Below are positions 16,076-25,700 of a stretch of 42,742 nucleotides of DNA, piece after piece. Under the pieces are notes generated by a model. The model was given only the letters and a program-made list of their open reading frames with translations. It did no database searches and was not told the origin of the DNA. Numbering within the stretch: position 1 is the stretch's first letter; the number at the start of each line of letters is the position of its first letter. This DNA comes from Paraburkholderia sp. C35 (GTDB lineage: Bacteria; Pseudomonadota; Gammaproteobacteria; Burkholderiales; Burkholderiaceae), in contig NZ_QBUY01000078.1 of NCBI RefSeq assembly GCF_003121405.1, forward strand, positions 1-42,742, in the 5' to 3' direction. Made by a program: the position numbers and the translations under genes.

Positions 16076-16366
16076 GAGAGAGTCCTCGTACGCCGCGCGC
16101 GGCATGAATACCTTGATCATCCCGTTCATGACGAAGCCTTGCGCGAACGCGTGACCGGCTCCGCCACTGCGAGACGATTCGCTCGATATGAGCTTGCCTG
16201 TCCCGCCCGTTTCATTGTCGACCCACGTGCCTCCCGCATTGGCAGACATGACGTGCACCGCCGTAGCCGCCTGCATGAGCGCGCAGCGCGGCTCGACGAA
16301 TTCGGCCCGCTCGAAGCCATCGGCGGCGAGTGCCGCGACCTTGCATCCTGCCAACGCGTTAGCCAT
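16076..16366 (-). pseudogene. PfpI/DJ-1 family remnant with internal deletion
   Basis: The first 40 or so codons read CKVAALAADGFERAEFVEPR and ALMQAATAVHVMSA, the start of a PfpI/DJ-1-type amidotransferase-like protein. The sequence then jumps to NAGGTWVDNETGGTGKLISS, which resembles the family's C-terminal NAGA.WVDEEVV.DG.L.TS segment. About 100 residues are missing, including the nucleophile-elbow cysteine. A strong GGGAGG ribosome site remains upstream of the ATG at 16366, and the frame continues in phase into the DUF1488 gene. The piece may be translated but cannot have the family's activity. Confidence 0.75.
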
Positions 16367-16591
16367 GTGTGTCCTCCCTTCGCGTCCCGCTTAAGAGCAT
16401 CCCGTGACCCTGCGCGTTCACGGACGCGCTCCTTTCATATAACGACAATGAGCAAATTGAATGCCCAACGCGCATCGGTTCCGACACGCGGATGCGTGCT
16501 GCCGCTCACGCGCTGCGTCAGGCATTGCTATTGCGCAAGGCGTGTGTGAAAGCATGAAAACATGCGTGCCATAAAAAAAGGTTGGAGACCG

Positions 16592-17797
16592 ATGAAAACG
16601 ATGACTCGCGGCACCATCGACGTTATCGCCGAAGGACTATCGGCAGTGATGCCCGTGGGCCTTCGGCATGCCGACGACACTCGACCCGGCTTCACGCGCC
16701 GCAGGCTTCGAAACGTGTTCGTCTATTTCGATCTGGACGGCAAGCGCATCGGCGACGCAACGGACATTGCCCGCATCAACGCTCTCGCCATCCCGCCCGC
16801 CTACACCGACGTATGGATCTGCCCGGACCCGCGCGGCCACATCCAGGCAACGGGCCGCGACGCGCGCGGCCGCAAGCAGTACCGCTACCACGCCCACTGG
16901 CGCGAGACCCGCGACGCCGCCAAGTTCGGGCGCATGGCTTCATTCGGACGCGCGCTGCCGAAAATCCGCGCGCGTGTCGCCCGCGATCTGGCGCGCGACG
17001 GCATGCCACGCGACAAGGTCATCGCTGCCGTCGTGCATCTGCTCGATACGACCTTGATCCGTATCGGCAGTGTCGAATATGCACGCGATAATCAGTCGTA
17101 TGGACTGACCACACTGCGCAAGAAGCACGTGACAATCCGCGCGGGCGAAGTGCGTTTCCGCTTCGTGGGCAAGAGCGGCATCGAGCATGACGTGACGGTC
17201 GACAATCCGCGCGTCAAGCGTATCGTGCGCATGTGCGCGGAACTGCCCGGCCACGATCTTTTCAAGTACATCGATGAAGACGGCACGCGCCATACGATCG
17301 GTTCCGCCGACATCAACGCCTATCTGCGCGACGCGAGCAGCGGGGAGTTCTCCGCGAAAGACTATCGGACGTGGGCGGGCAGCGTGTATGCGCTGGCTGC
17401 GTTGCGGCAACTGGCATGCGAAAGCGCAGCCGATGCGCGCCGGCATGTCGTCGCGACGGTAAAGGAAGTGGCGAGCCTGTTGCGCAACACGCCTGCCGTC
17501 TGCCGCCGCTGCTATATCCATCCCGAAGTGATCGCGGCTTTCGAAGCGGGCGAACTTCAGGGGCTGTTGCCGCTTCAGGCAAGACGTCACCTGAAAGTCG
17601 ATGAGGCGGCCTTCGCCGCCCTGCTCGCGCAGGTCGACAGGCGCGCACGGCTCGCTAGCCGCCGCGCGCGCAATCCAGGCAAAGCCGGCGCATCCACCGC
17701 TGTCGAGGATGCGCGGCTCGCTGCGCTGCTCACCAGATCGAGTGCGCTGCGCAAGCAGGCAAGCGCACGCAAGGGCGCCGCCGCCGACGCAGCCTGA
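16592..17797 (+). CDS. DNA topoisomerase IB
   Basis: A 401-residue poxvirus/Deinococcus-type topoisomerase IB that relaxes supercoils by transient nicking through a 3'-phosphotyrosine. The N-terminal domain includes RRRLRNVFVYFDLDGKRIGD and PPAYTDVWICPDPRGHIQAT. The catalytic set is visible: Arg157 (LIRIGS), Lys194 (FVGKSG), Arg259 (DYRTW), Asn299 in the place of the vaccinia His, and Tyr308 (CYIHP). The Arg-to-Lys spacing of 37 residues equals that of vaccinia R130-K167. GGAG is five bases before the ATG at 16592; an earlier ATG at 16562 lacks a ribosome site. The C-terminus is basic. It is a single gene. Confidence 0.93.
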   Translation: MKTMTRGTIDVIAEGLSAVMPVGLRHADDTRPGFTRRRLRNVFVYFDLDGKRIGDATDIARINALAIPPAYTDVWICPDPRGHIQATGRDARGRKQYRYHAHWRETRDAAKFGRMASFGRALPKIRARVARDLARDGMPRDKVIAAVVHLLDTTLIRIGSVEYARDNQSYGLTTLRKKHVTIRAGEVRFRFVGKSGIEHDVTVDNPRVKRIVRMCAELPGHDLFKYIDEDGTRHTIGSADINAYLRDASSGEFSAKDYRTWAGSVYALAALRQLACESAADARRHVVATVKEVASLLRNTPAVCRRCYIHPEVIAAFEAGELQGLLPLQARRHLKVDEAAFAALLAQVDRRARLASRRARNPGKAGASTAVEDARLAALLTRSSALRKQASARKGAAADAA

Positions 17798-17998
17798 ATC
17801 CGCATCGCCGCATCGTTTCCTCCTTGAAGGCGCGTTGCGTCGTCCGTCGATAGACCGACAGGCCGCCGCACCTGATAATTACAACGAGGACGTAATTCTT
17901 TCGCGTCAGATAGCGCAATATGAGTGCTCCGCCCCGCGCATGGCACCGCTTGCGCTACGCTGCATTGCGCGACCGCCAACTTCAAAGGAGAACCCTTC

Positions 17999-18673
17999 AT
18001 GCGTATTTCGACATCATTTCTGTTCGACCTCGACGGCACGCTCGTCGATAGCGTCTATCAGCATGTGCTCGCGTGGAAGGAAGCACTGGACGAAGAAGGC
18101 ATCGAACTGTCGGTGTGGCGCATTCACCGCAAGATCGGCATGAGCGGTGGCCTGTTCACGAACCAGTTGCTGCGCGAAACGGGCGGCGACATGAGCGCCG
18201 AGCGCGTCGAGCGCCTGCGGCGCGCCCATGCGCGCGCGTATCAGCGACTGCACGCGAAAGTCCGCCCGTTGCCTGGCGCGCAGGCCTTGCTGGCAGCATT
18301 GACGGAAAGCGGCACACCCTGGGCGATCGCCACCAGCGGCCGGATGGAAACCGCCGCCGTCAATCTGGAAGCGCTGGGCGTCGATCCAGCGAAAACCGTG
18401 GTCGTCACGCGCGACAACGTCAAATACGCCAAGCCCGACCCCGATCTTTTCGTTGCTGCGGCGCATCGGCTCAAGGTGGAGATCGAGCACGCCGTCGTGG
18501 TCGGCGACAGCATCTGGGACATGCTGGCTGCGCGACGTTGCCGCGCGCTCGGGGTCGGTCTCCTGTCGGGCGGCTACGGCCAGGAAGAACTCGAACGCGC
18601 CGGCGCACTGCGCGTCTATGAAGATCCTGCCGATCTGCTCGAGCATCTCGACGAAATCGCCGCGCGTCCCTGA
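17999..18673 (+). CDS. HAD-superfamily hydrolase
   Basis: A 224-residue HAD phosphatase. Motif I is FDLDGTLVDS with Asp10 as nucleophile and Asp12 as acid/base. Motif II is AIATSGR, motif III lysine is in KYAKPDPDLF, and motif IV is VVVGDSIWDM. A helical cap (about residues 18-90) places it with the phosphoglycolate phosphatase/beta-phosphoglucomutase-like group. Substrate cannot be told. AAAGGAG lies before the ATG at 17999, which overrules the longer frame from 17924. Confidence 0.9.
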   Translation: MRISTSFLFDLDGTLVDSVYQHVLAWKEALDEEGIELSVWRIHRKIGMSGGLFTNQLLRETGGDMSAERVERLRRAHARAYQRLHAKVRPLPGAQALLAALTESGTPWAIATSGRMETAAVNLEALGVDPAKTVVVTRDNVKYAKPDPDLFVAAAHRLKVEIEHAVVVGDSIWDMLAARRCRALGVGLLSGGYGQEELERAGALRVYEDPADLLEHLDEIAARP

Positions 18674-18704
18674 AGCGCCGCTTCGACACTCCCTGCACCG
18701 CACA

Positions 18705-18722
18705 GCGTGCCACGTGGCACGC
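18705..18722. repeat. 18-base perfect palindrome between HAD and PRC-barrel genes
   Basis: GCGTGCCACGTGGCACGC is fully self-complementary and is flanked by GCACA on the left and TGTGC on the right, extending the symmetry with a two-base bulge. It may be an operator for the PRC-barrel gene or a hairpin ending the HAD transcript; there is no T-run. Confidence 0.55.
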
Positions 18723-18814
18723 CATGTGCGGCGTCTGTTAACAGTTGTGCAAGCAGGTCGCGCAAGCAGGTTGCGCGAACACAACCGTACGGACTATCAC
18801 AGGGAGAAACCATC

Positions 18815-19306
18815 ATGACTTTGCAGAACCAGACAGGCGGCGCGGACATCGTCGGCGCGCGCGGCAGCCATCGTCGCGGCCCCGGACCGGAAGTGATGGC
18901 AGCCGGTACGCTGGACGGCGACAAGGTACTCAGCGTCGATGGCGACGACATCGGCAAGATCAAGGACATCATGCTCGATGTGCGGTCGGGCCGCATCGCC
19001 TATGCGGTGCTGTCGAGCGGCGGTTTTCTCGGCATGGGCGACAAGCTGCTTGCCATCCCGTGGAGCGCACTCACGCTCGATGCCGAGCGCCAATGTTTCG
19101 TGCTCGACATGACTACGGAAAGCGTGAAGAACGCGCCGGGCTTCGACAAACAACATTGGCCGTCGATGGCCGACGCGACCTGGGCTACCTCGATCCACCA
19201 GTACTATGGACGCGAACCGTACTGGGGCCGACCTGACGAATTCAGCGTCGGCGATATCGAAGCCGGCTCGTCGCAAGCGCCGGAAGCAGGCGGCGTCAAG
19301 CTGTAG
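18815..19306 (+). CDS. PRC-barrel domain protein
   Basis: A 163-residue soluble protein. The PRC-barrel domain (about residues 25-100) shows VLSVDGDDIGKIKDIMLDV, GRIAYAVLSSGGFLGMGDKL and AIPWSAL. The C-terminal part has aromatic-rich HQYYGREPYWGRPDEF. Such stand-alone PRC-barrel proteins are frequent in Burkholderiaceae stress clusters and in photosynthetic bacteria; function is unassigned. AGGGAGA precedes the ATG at 18815. A weak hairpin (CGAGCGG / CCGCTCG, 19316-19335) follows the stop. Confidence 0.88.
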   Translation: MTLQNQTGGADIVGARGSHRRGPGPEVMAAGTLDGDKVLSVDGDDIGKIKDIMLDVRSGRIAYAVLSSGGFLGMGDKLLAIPWSALTLDAERQCFVLDMTTESVKNAPGFDKQHWPSMADATWATSIHQYYGREPYWGRPDEFSVGDIEAGSSQAPEAGGVKL

Positions 19307-19809
19307 GGCGAACGGCGAGCGGCACAACCCGCTCGATCTATCGTTGAAGGCCGCGCTGCTGCGATCACGGGCAGCGCCGGCTGATGAGCGGATACGGCAT
19401 TCGCGGCATCGGCTCTTTCTATTACCTTGCGCTCGCTATCGAATCCATTCGGCGAGGTCATCCACAAGGCATTCCCCCTCTCGTGCCACTCACACTGGTC
19501 GACATCGTGCATGGCGCCGGTGCAACGCTTTGACGAACGGGTATCGCCGTATCCGCAAACCAATTCGCTAATACCGAACAATGACGCTTAAGCGTTTATT
19601 CTCATTAGCATAATCCCTGATGCAAAGCGAATAAAAAAGCGCGTCACTTTTAAAACACCCGCTTCATGCGCGACAGTGAATCCGCTAAAGCAAGAATGAG
19701 GCTAGGCGATTCGTTAAATGTTGTCTATGATAGCCGCTGAAAGAATTGGTCATTACAAGACGTCACAACATCTATCTGCCAGTACTCTTTAGCAGAACAC
19801 TTTCGGTCA
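19307..19809. promoter_or_regulatory. Long leader/promoter region upstream of pel operon
   Basis: About 500 bases without a supported gene. The last 250 bases are AT-rich compared with the surroundings. A perfect 12-base palindrome ACGCTTAAGCGT lies at 19584-19595, and TATGAT at about 19729 could be a -10 box, although no good -35 is at the right spacing. I looked for a c-di-GMP riboswitch pattern and saw none. Control of pel is therefore more likely by a transcription factor here plus PelD after translation. Confidence 0.5.
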
Positions 19810-22737
19810 ATGACGCTAAGCGACTTGCATCGTTATTTCAGGGAATTCTTTTGCGCATTCCTCCGAATGCCAGCATGGGTGCTTTGCAATGCACGCATGC
19901 GGAACGCGGTTGCGCTAACCTGTACTAAAAGCGTCCTCGCTATTGCACTGGTATTACCCGTGCATTACGCATTGGCCGATGATCTTACGCAAACCGTCAC
20001 ACAGCCGTCATTTGCGCTCTATTACGGTAAGACACCGCCTGTCGAAATGCTCTCCGCATTCGATGCCGCCGTCGTCGAACCCGAAAGCGGCTTCGATCCG
20101 CTAGCTCACCGCCTGCCGCATACCAAATGGTTCGCTTATGCGAGCGTGGGCGAAGTTCTGCCTTCGCGCAGCTATTACGCCGATCTTCCCAAGAACTGGC
20201 TGGCAGGAAGCAATGAAGCGTGGGCCTCGCGTGTCGTCGATCAAAGCCAGCCGGAGTGGCCTGCGTTCTTTGTCGATCACGTGATCAAGCCACTGTGGGA
20301 CAAAGGCTATCGCGGCTTCTTTCTCGACACGATGGATTCGTGGCAACTCGTTGCAAAGACGGATGAAGCCCGCGCGCGGCAAACGCAAGGTCTCGCGAAT
20401 GTGATTCGCGCGATCAAGGCGCGCTACCCGGACGCGAAACTGATCTTCAACCGCGGGTTCGAGATCCTTCCGCAAGTGCACGACCTCGTCTATGCGGTGG
20501 CGTTCGAGTCGCTGTATCGCGGCTGGGACCAGGCGCAGCAACGTTATACCGACGTGTCCGAACAGGACCGCACGTGGCTGCTCGACCAGGCCAGAACGGT
20601 GCGTGATCAATACCATCTGCCCGTCATCTCCATCGATTATTGCCCGCCCGCCGATCACGCCTGCCAGCAGGACGCCGTCGCGAAGATCAAGGCGCAAGGC
20701 ATCGTGCCGTATGTCACGGACGGCGCGCTGGCGACCATGGGCGTCGGTGCCGTGCAGCCCGTCAAGCGGCGCATTCTGGTGATCCAGGATCCGCCGGCGC
20801 GCACGGATCTGAACGTGTCGCCCGGCGTGCGTTTTCTGGCCATGCCGCTCAATTACCTCGGCTACCGGATCGACTATCGCGATGCGCGCGACCCGATGCC
20901 CGAAGGCGATCTGCGCGACCGCTATGCGGGTATCGTGTTGTGGCTCGAAGGTCAGGTGCCTAACAGCAAGGCATACCGCGACTGGTTGACGGCACAGGTC
21001 GACGCGAAGATGCCCATTGCCGTGTTCACCACCTTCGGCACGCCGATGGACGGCGATCTCGCGAAGAAGCTCGACCTCGAAACCGTGGCAGGCGCGCCGG
21101 TGAACGGCAAGCTCGACGTTCAAACCTACGATCCGAAGATGATGGGCTTCGAAATGAAGCCGCATCCCCTCGCACGCGATTTCACACCGATCCGCGTCGG
21201 CCCGCATAGCCGCTCGCTGCTGCGGCTGCGCTCGGGCGACTTCGTGATCGACGGCGCGGGCATCACGCCTTGGGGCGGCTTTGCGATGCGCCCGTTCGGC
21301 GTGTACGAGCTCGATGCCGTCAATCAGGCGCGCTGGGTCACGCAACCTATCGAGTTTCTGCGCGCCGCGCTGCGCCTGAACAGCGACATGCCCGTGCCGG
21401 ATACGACCACTGAAAATGGCCGGCGCCTGCTGATGTCGCATATCGACGGTGACGGGTTTGCGTCGCGCGCCGAGTACACCAACTATGTGCCGGCCAACAC
21501 CGACATCACGCCGCAGTACTCGGGCGACATGCTCTATGCGCTGCTGCGCGATTCGGGCATGCCCACCACCGTCTCGCTAATCGAAGGCGAAGTGTCGGAC
21601 GAAGGTCCGTTCAAGAGTTTTGCGCCGCATCTGCGGGACATCGGCAAGAAGATTTTCGAATTACCGAACGTCGAAGTGGCGACGCATACCTACACGCACC
21701 CGCTGCAGTGGATGCGCGTCACCGGCCTCGGCGTGGCCGACACGCGCGATACACCCACGGAAGGCAGCAGCCAGACCAACAGCAGCGGCCTGTCCATCGA
21801 CATCCCCGGCTACCACTTCAACATCGACCGTGAAATCGGCGGCTCGATCAACTATATCGACAGCAAGATCGCGCCTACGTCGAAGCCGGTGAAGATGGTG
21901 TTGTGGAGCGGCGACTGCCAGGTGCCCTCGCCCGTGCTCAAGGCCGCCTATGAAGCGGGCGTGCTGAACCTGAACGGCGGCGACACGCTGATCACGAAGA
22001 GCTTTCCGAGCTGGGCAGCCATTGCGCCACTCGGCGTGATGAAGAACGGCTACTTCCAGATCTTCGCGCCCAACCAGAACGAAGAGTTGTATACAGATCT
22101 CTGGCACGGACCGTTCTATGGCTTCTCGCGCGTGCTCGAAACCTTCGCGATGACCGACAAGCCAATCCGCTTCAAGCCGATGGACATCTACTACCACATG
22201 TTCACAGGCACGAAGTACGCGTCGATGAAAGCGCTGCAGGAGATCTTCGACACGGTCCTCAAGCAGCCCGTCACGCCCGTCTTCACGTCCGAATACGCGC
22301 GCAAGGTGCTCGACTGGCTCGACACCAGCATCGCGCAGGAGCCGGGCACCAATATGTGGGTCGTGCGCAACGAGTCGAATCTGCGCACTGTGCGGCTGCC
22401 CGTCGGCAAAGTGCCCGACATGTCGGGTGCGACGGGTGTCGCAGGCTATCTGCCAGGACCGGGCGGCACGTATGTGCATCTGACAGGCGACGGCATGGCG
22501 CGCTTCGCGGTGATCGACGAATCCGCTGCCCGCCGCGTGCCTTATCTTGCCGAAGCCAACGGCATGCTCGATCACTTCACGCGCACCCGCAACGGTTTCG
22601 CTTTCGATCTGCGCTCGCACGTCGCACCCATGTTCCGTCTCGCCAACGCCGGCGCCTGCCGCGTGACGAAACGCCCCGAGAACAGCAACGCCAACGGCTA
22701 TCACGAACTGCATGTCGACGTCGCCTGCGCATCCTGA
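19810..22737 (+). CDS. pelA: PelA: Pel polysaccharide hydrolase/deacetylase
   Basis: Up to 975 residues, close to the 948 of P. aeruginosa PelA. An export signal lies at residues 30-57 (ALTCTKSVLAIALVLPVHYA, cleaved near ALADD), so the true start may be 19897; no start has a clear Shine-Dalgarno. The GH166-like hydrolase domain follows (LYYGKTPPVEML, YASVGEVLPSR), with Glu233 in AVAFESLYRG equivalent to the catalytic Glu of P. aeruginosa. A Rossmann-like middle domain precedes the deacetylase domain, whose metal ligands are visible as HIDGD (Asp546) and ATHTYTHP (His626, His630). The periplasmic enzyme deacetylates the GalNAc polymer, making it cationic, and can cleave it. It is first in the operon and overlaps pelB by 26 bases. 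Confidence 0.95.
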   Translation: MTLSDLHRYFREFFCAFLRMPAWVLCNARMRNAVALTCTKSVLAIALVLPVHYALADDLTQTVTQPSFALYYGKTPPVEMLSAFDAAVVEPESGFDPLAHRLPHTKWFAYASVGEVLPSRSYYADLPKNWLAGSNEAWASRVVDQSQPEWPAFFVDHVIKPLWDKGYRGFFLDTMDSWQLVAKTDEARARQTQGLANVIRAIKARYPDAKLIFNRGFEILPQVHDLVYAVAFESLYRGWDQAQQRYTDVSEQDRTWLLDQARTVRDQYHLPVISIDYCPPADHACQQDAVAKIKAQGIVPYVTDGALATMGVGAVQPVKRRILVIQDPPARTDLNVSPGVRFLAMPLNYLGYRIDYRDARDPMPEGDLRDRYAGIVLWLEGQVPNSKAYRDWLTAQVDAKMPIAVFTTFGTPMDGDLAKKLDLETVAGAPVNGKLDVQTYDPKMMGFEMKPHPLARDFTPIRVGPHSRSLLRLRSGDFVIDGAGITPWGGFAMRPFGVYELDAVNQARWVTQPIEFLRAALRLNSDMPVPDTTTENGRRLLMSHIDGDGFASRAEYTNYVPANTDITPQYSGDMLYALLRDSGMPTTVSLIEGEVSDEGPFKSFAPHLRDIGKKIFELPNVEVATHTYTHPLQWMRVTGLGVADTRDTPTEGSSQTNSSGLSIDIPGYHFNIDREIGGSINYIDSKIAPTSKPVKMVLWSGDCQVPSPVLKAAYEAGVLNLNGGDTLITKSFPSWAAIAPLGVMKNGYFQIFAPNQNEELYTDLWHGPFYGFSRVLETFAMTDKPIRFKPMDIYYHMFTGTKYASMKALQEIFDTVLKQPVTPVFTSEYARKVLDWLDTSIAQEPGTNMWVVRNESNLRTVRLPVGKVPDMSGATGVAGYLPGPGGTYVHLTGDGMARFAVIDESAARRVPYLAEANGMLDHFTRTRNGFAFDLRSHVAPMFRLANAGACRVTKRPENSNANGYHELHVDVACAS

Positions 22738-25700
22738 CCGTCAGCGGCTCTTTTCGCCCGCTGTGATTCTCGTGCTCGGCCTGCTGGTCGGCGTGATGCT
22801 CGCGCTCGCCTTTCCGCGCGAGAAAATCGAGTCGCGGCTGCTCGAAGGCGCGAACGTCGACGGCCTCACGATCGCCTATCTGGAAGCCTGGCTGCGCGTC
22901 GATCCGAACAACGCCGAAGTGCTCTCCGAACTCACCCGCGAGTATCTGAAGGGCCAGCGCATTTCCGATGCGACGCGTATCCTCGACCGCCTGTCGCGTT
23001 CCGGCGATGCGAATGCACGGCAAAGCGCCATGGCGATTCGCATCGCGCTCGCGCAGCAACGTCTCTACGCGCTCAAACCCGACGATCCCGCGCGGCCCGC
23101 CCGCCTCCACGAACTCGATGCGCTGCTGCACGAAGCGTTCGACTACAAATGGGACGTCGAGCAGTTGACGATGCTCGCGCAGCAGGCGCGCGGCCTGAAC
23201 GACAACGACCTCGCTGCGCGTTACTACACACTGCTGTCGAAATCCGATCCGCAGCATGCAGGCGAGTGGCTGGCCGCGCTCGCGCAGACCCAGCTTGGCA
23301 ACCAGCAGCATCGCGCGGCCGCCGACGCCTGGTTCGCCGTGCAGGCGCAGGCCACTACGCTCGACGACAAACGTGCCGCGTTTATCGCCGGATTGCGTGC
23401 GCTGCAATCGGGCAACGACATGGCGGCCACCATGCAGGCCGCCGATCAGCACATCGGCGATCTCGCCGACGACCCCACCACCCTGCGCTTCCTGGCGAAC
23501 CTCGCGCTGGCGGCGGGACGGCCCGATCTCGCATCGAAGTACGTCAAGAAGCTGATGAAGATGTCGGCGCTGGATCACGACATGGCATTCGCGCGGCGTG
23601 CCTCGTTCGCGCCGAAGCGCCCGGCGGATTCGGGCGTGATCGAGCGTCGCACGGCGCGCGGCGTGTGGCTGCGCGCGGCGTGGTATCGACCGTTCGCTTC
23701 GCGTGGCGCGATTCTGCGGCGCGCCCTCGATGCGTCGTCGAATGCCGGCAACGCCGCGCACGTGGTTCGCATCGCGGCCGCCGTGCCTGCGGTGTCTCCC
23801 GCTGCGTCCGGCGCGGGGTCTGCCGCCGCGCCTGCCGCGCTCCCTAGCGATGCGGCGCCGTCCGACTTCGAGCTTGCGTACAAGGTGTTCCTCGCCAATG
23901 GCGATGTCGCGAACGCACAGCGCATCGCGCAGACGGCGGTCGATCGCGATCCGCAGTCCGTCGCGTGGCGCGAGCGTCTCGCGCAGGTGGCCGAATGGAA
24001 CCGGCGTCAGGACATCGCGCTTGCAAACTACGTCGTGATTGCGAAGATGCGCGGCACGGAAGACGACTGGAAAAAGGTGGCACGTCTCGCGCCCGGCCTG
24101 AACGACAACACGGCGATGCTCGCCGTCACGCTGCATCAGGCGGACGAGCAGCCTGGCAATCTGAAGCTGCTCGACGCCGTGGTGTTCTCGTACGAACGTC
24201 TCGCCGATCCCGACTCGGCGTTGCACTTCCTGCAAACACGCTTCAACGGCCCGTTGCGCCGCCAGGCGATGGAGCGTTACGCGCAGGTTGCCGAACGCAA
24301 AGGCGACGACGAACTCGCGCTGCGCTCATGGCAGAACCTCGAACGCGAGTACGGCCCGAACGCCAACTATGGGCTGAAGATCGGCACGATGCTGTACACA
24401 CGCACGCAATTCGACGCGGCACTCGCGGCGATGAACGAAGCGAAGCGCGGCGCACCTGCGTCGAACGATGAATTCTGGCGCTTCTATTCGCTGCTCGCCG
24501 ATTCGAACCAGAACGCCCGCGACGCGCGCCTCGGCTATCGCCAGTTGATTGCGGGCGGCAAGGCCGACTCGCAAGACTATGAGGTCATGTCCAACTTCTT
24601 CAACGATTCGCCGCTCGACGCCGGGCGTCTCGCTGAAACTGCGTACCGTCATGGCGGCCCGCCGCGCATGCTGTCGGAAGCGCTGTATGGCTATCAGCGT
24701 GCGCATGCGTGGGGCCGCATCCGTATCCTGCTCGCCTCGTTGACGCCGGAACAGTTGAAGGTGGCCGAGCAATCGTCGGCGTTCCTGCTTGCGCGTGCGG
24801 AATACGAGCGGCAAACGGGCGCAAACGACGCCGCATTGCGCGACATCCAGCGCGCCGTGGCACTCGATCCGAACAACTCGGAAGCGCGCGCCGCCTACAT
24901 CTGGACCTTGAACGAACGCGGCACCGATGCGATGCTGCTCGCGGCACTGCGCAGCCATGCAGGCGATGCCGAAACCGATCCGCAACTGTGGGCACCGTAC
25001 GGCGCGGCATGGCTGCGTCTCGGCGATGGCCGCCGCGCGCTGCACTATCTGCACAAACAGGCCGCCGATGCCAAACAAAGCCTGTTGTGGCGCCTCACGT
25101 TCGCCGACGCACTGGAACTGAGCGGCCGCGTCGACGAAGCGTGGCGCGTGCGCAAACAGGTGTGGCTCGAACTGGCGCGCCGCCGTCGCGATCCGTCGCA
25201 CGCCACGCCGCTGCCGCCCGCGGAGCAGGACGACTTGCGTGGCCGCTTCGTCGCCCTCACGCAACTCTATGACAACGGCGACCGCTCGCGCGCGGTGCTG
25301 ATCGACATGTTGCGCGCCGATCGCAACGGTGCGGGCGAGACGCAACCGGCCACCTCCGAACTCGGCGACATCGGCCTGTTGCCCAAGGCGAAGCAGGAAG
25401 AAATCCGCAAGCAACAGCGGCTGTATTCGTCGATTGCACGCGAAGCGGCTATTTCGTGGGCGCAAAACGAAGACGCGTCCGACATGGAACGCGCATGGCT
25501 CGAAAAGCAGTACATCGACGATAGCCAGCGTCCCATTTATGCCGAAGCGCAACTCGCGATCAACGACGGTGACGTCAACGAACTGTCGCGTCTGCTCGAC
25601 ACGCTGCCCGATCTCGTGCCGCGCCAGAACCGCGTCGATGCACAGGCGCTGACGGGCCGCACCTCCGCCGCGCAAACCAGCGCGTTCGAATCGCTGACAC

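Noticed and set aside
19307..19809. c-di-GMP riboswitch upstream of pelA
   Set aside because: The conserved GEMM-type core blocks are not visible in the leader.
20101..21441. Open frame of 446 codons on the minus strand opposite pelA
   Set aside because: Shadow of pelA with no motif, signal or ribosome site.
22577..24235. Open frame of 552 codons on the minus strand opposite pelA/pelB
   Set aside because: It spans two confirmed genes on the other strand and has repetitive Arg/Gly/His composition, so it is a coding-strand echo.
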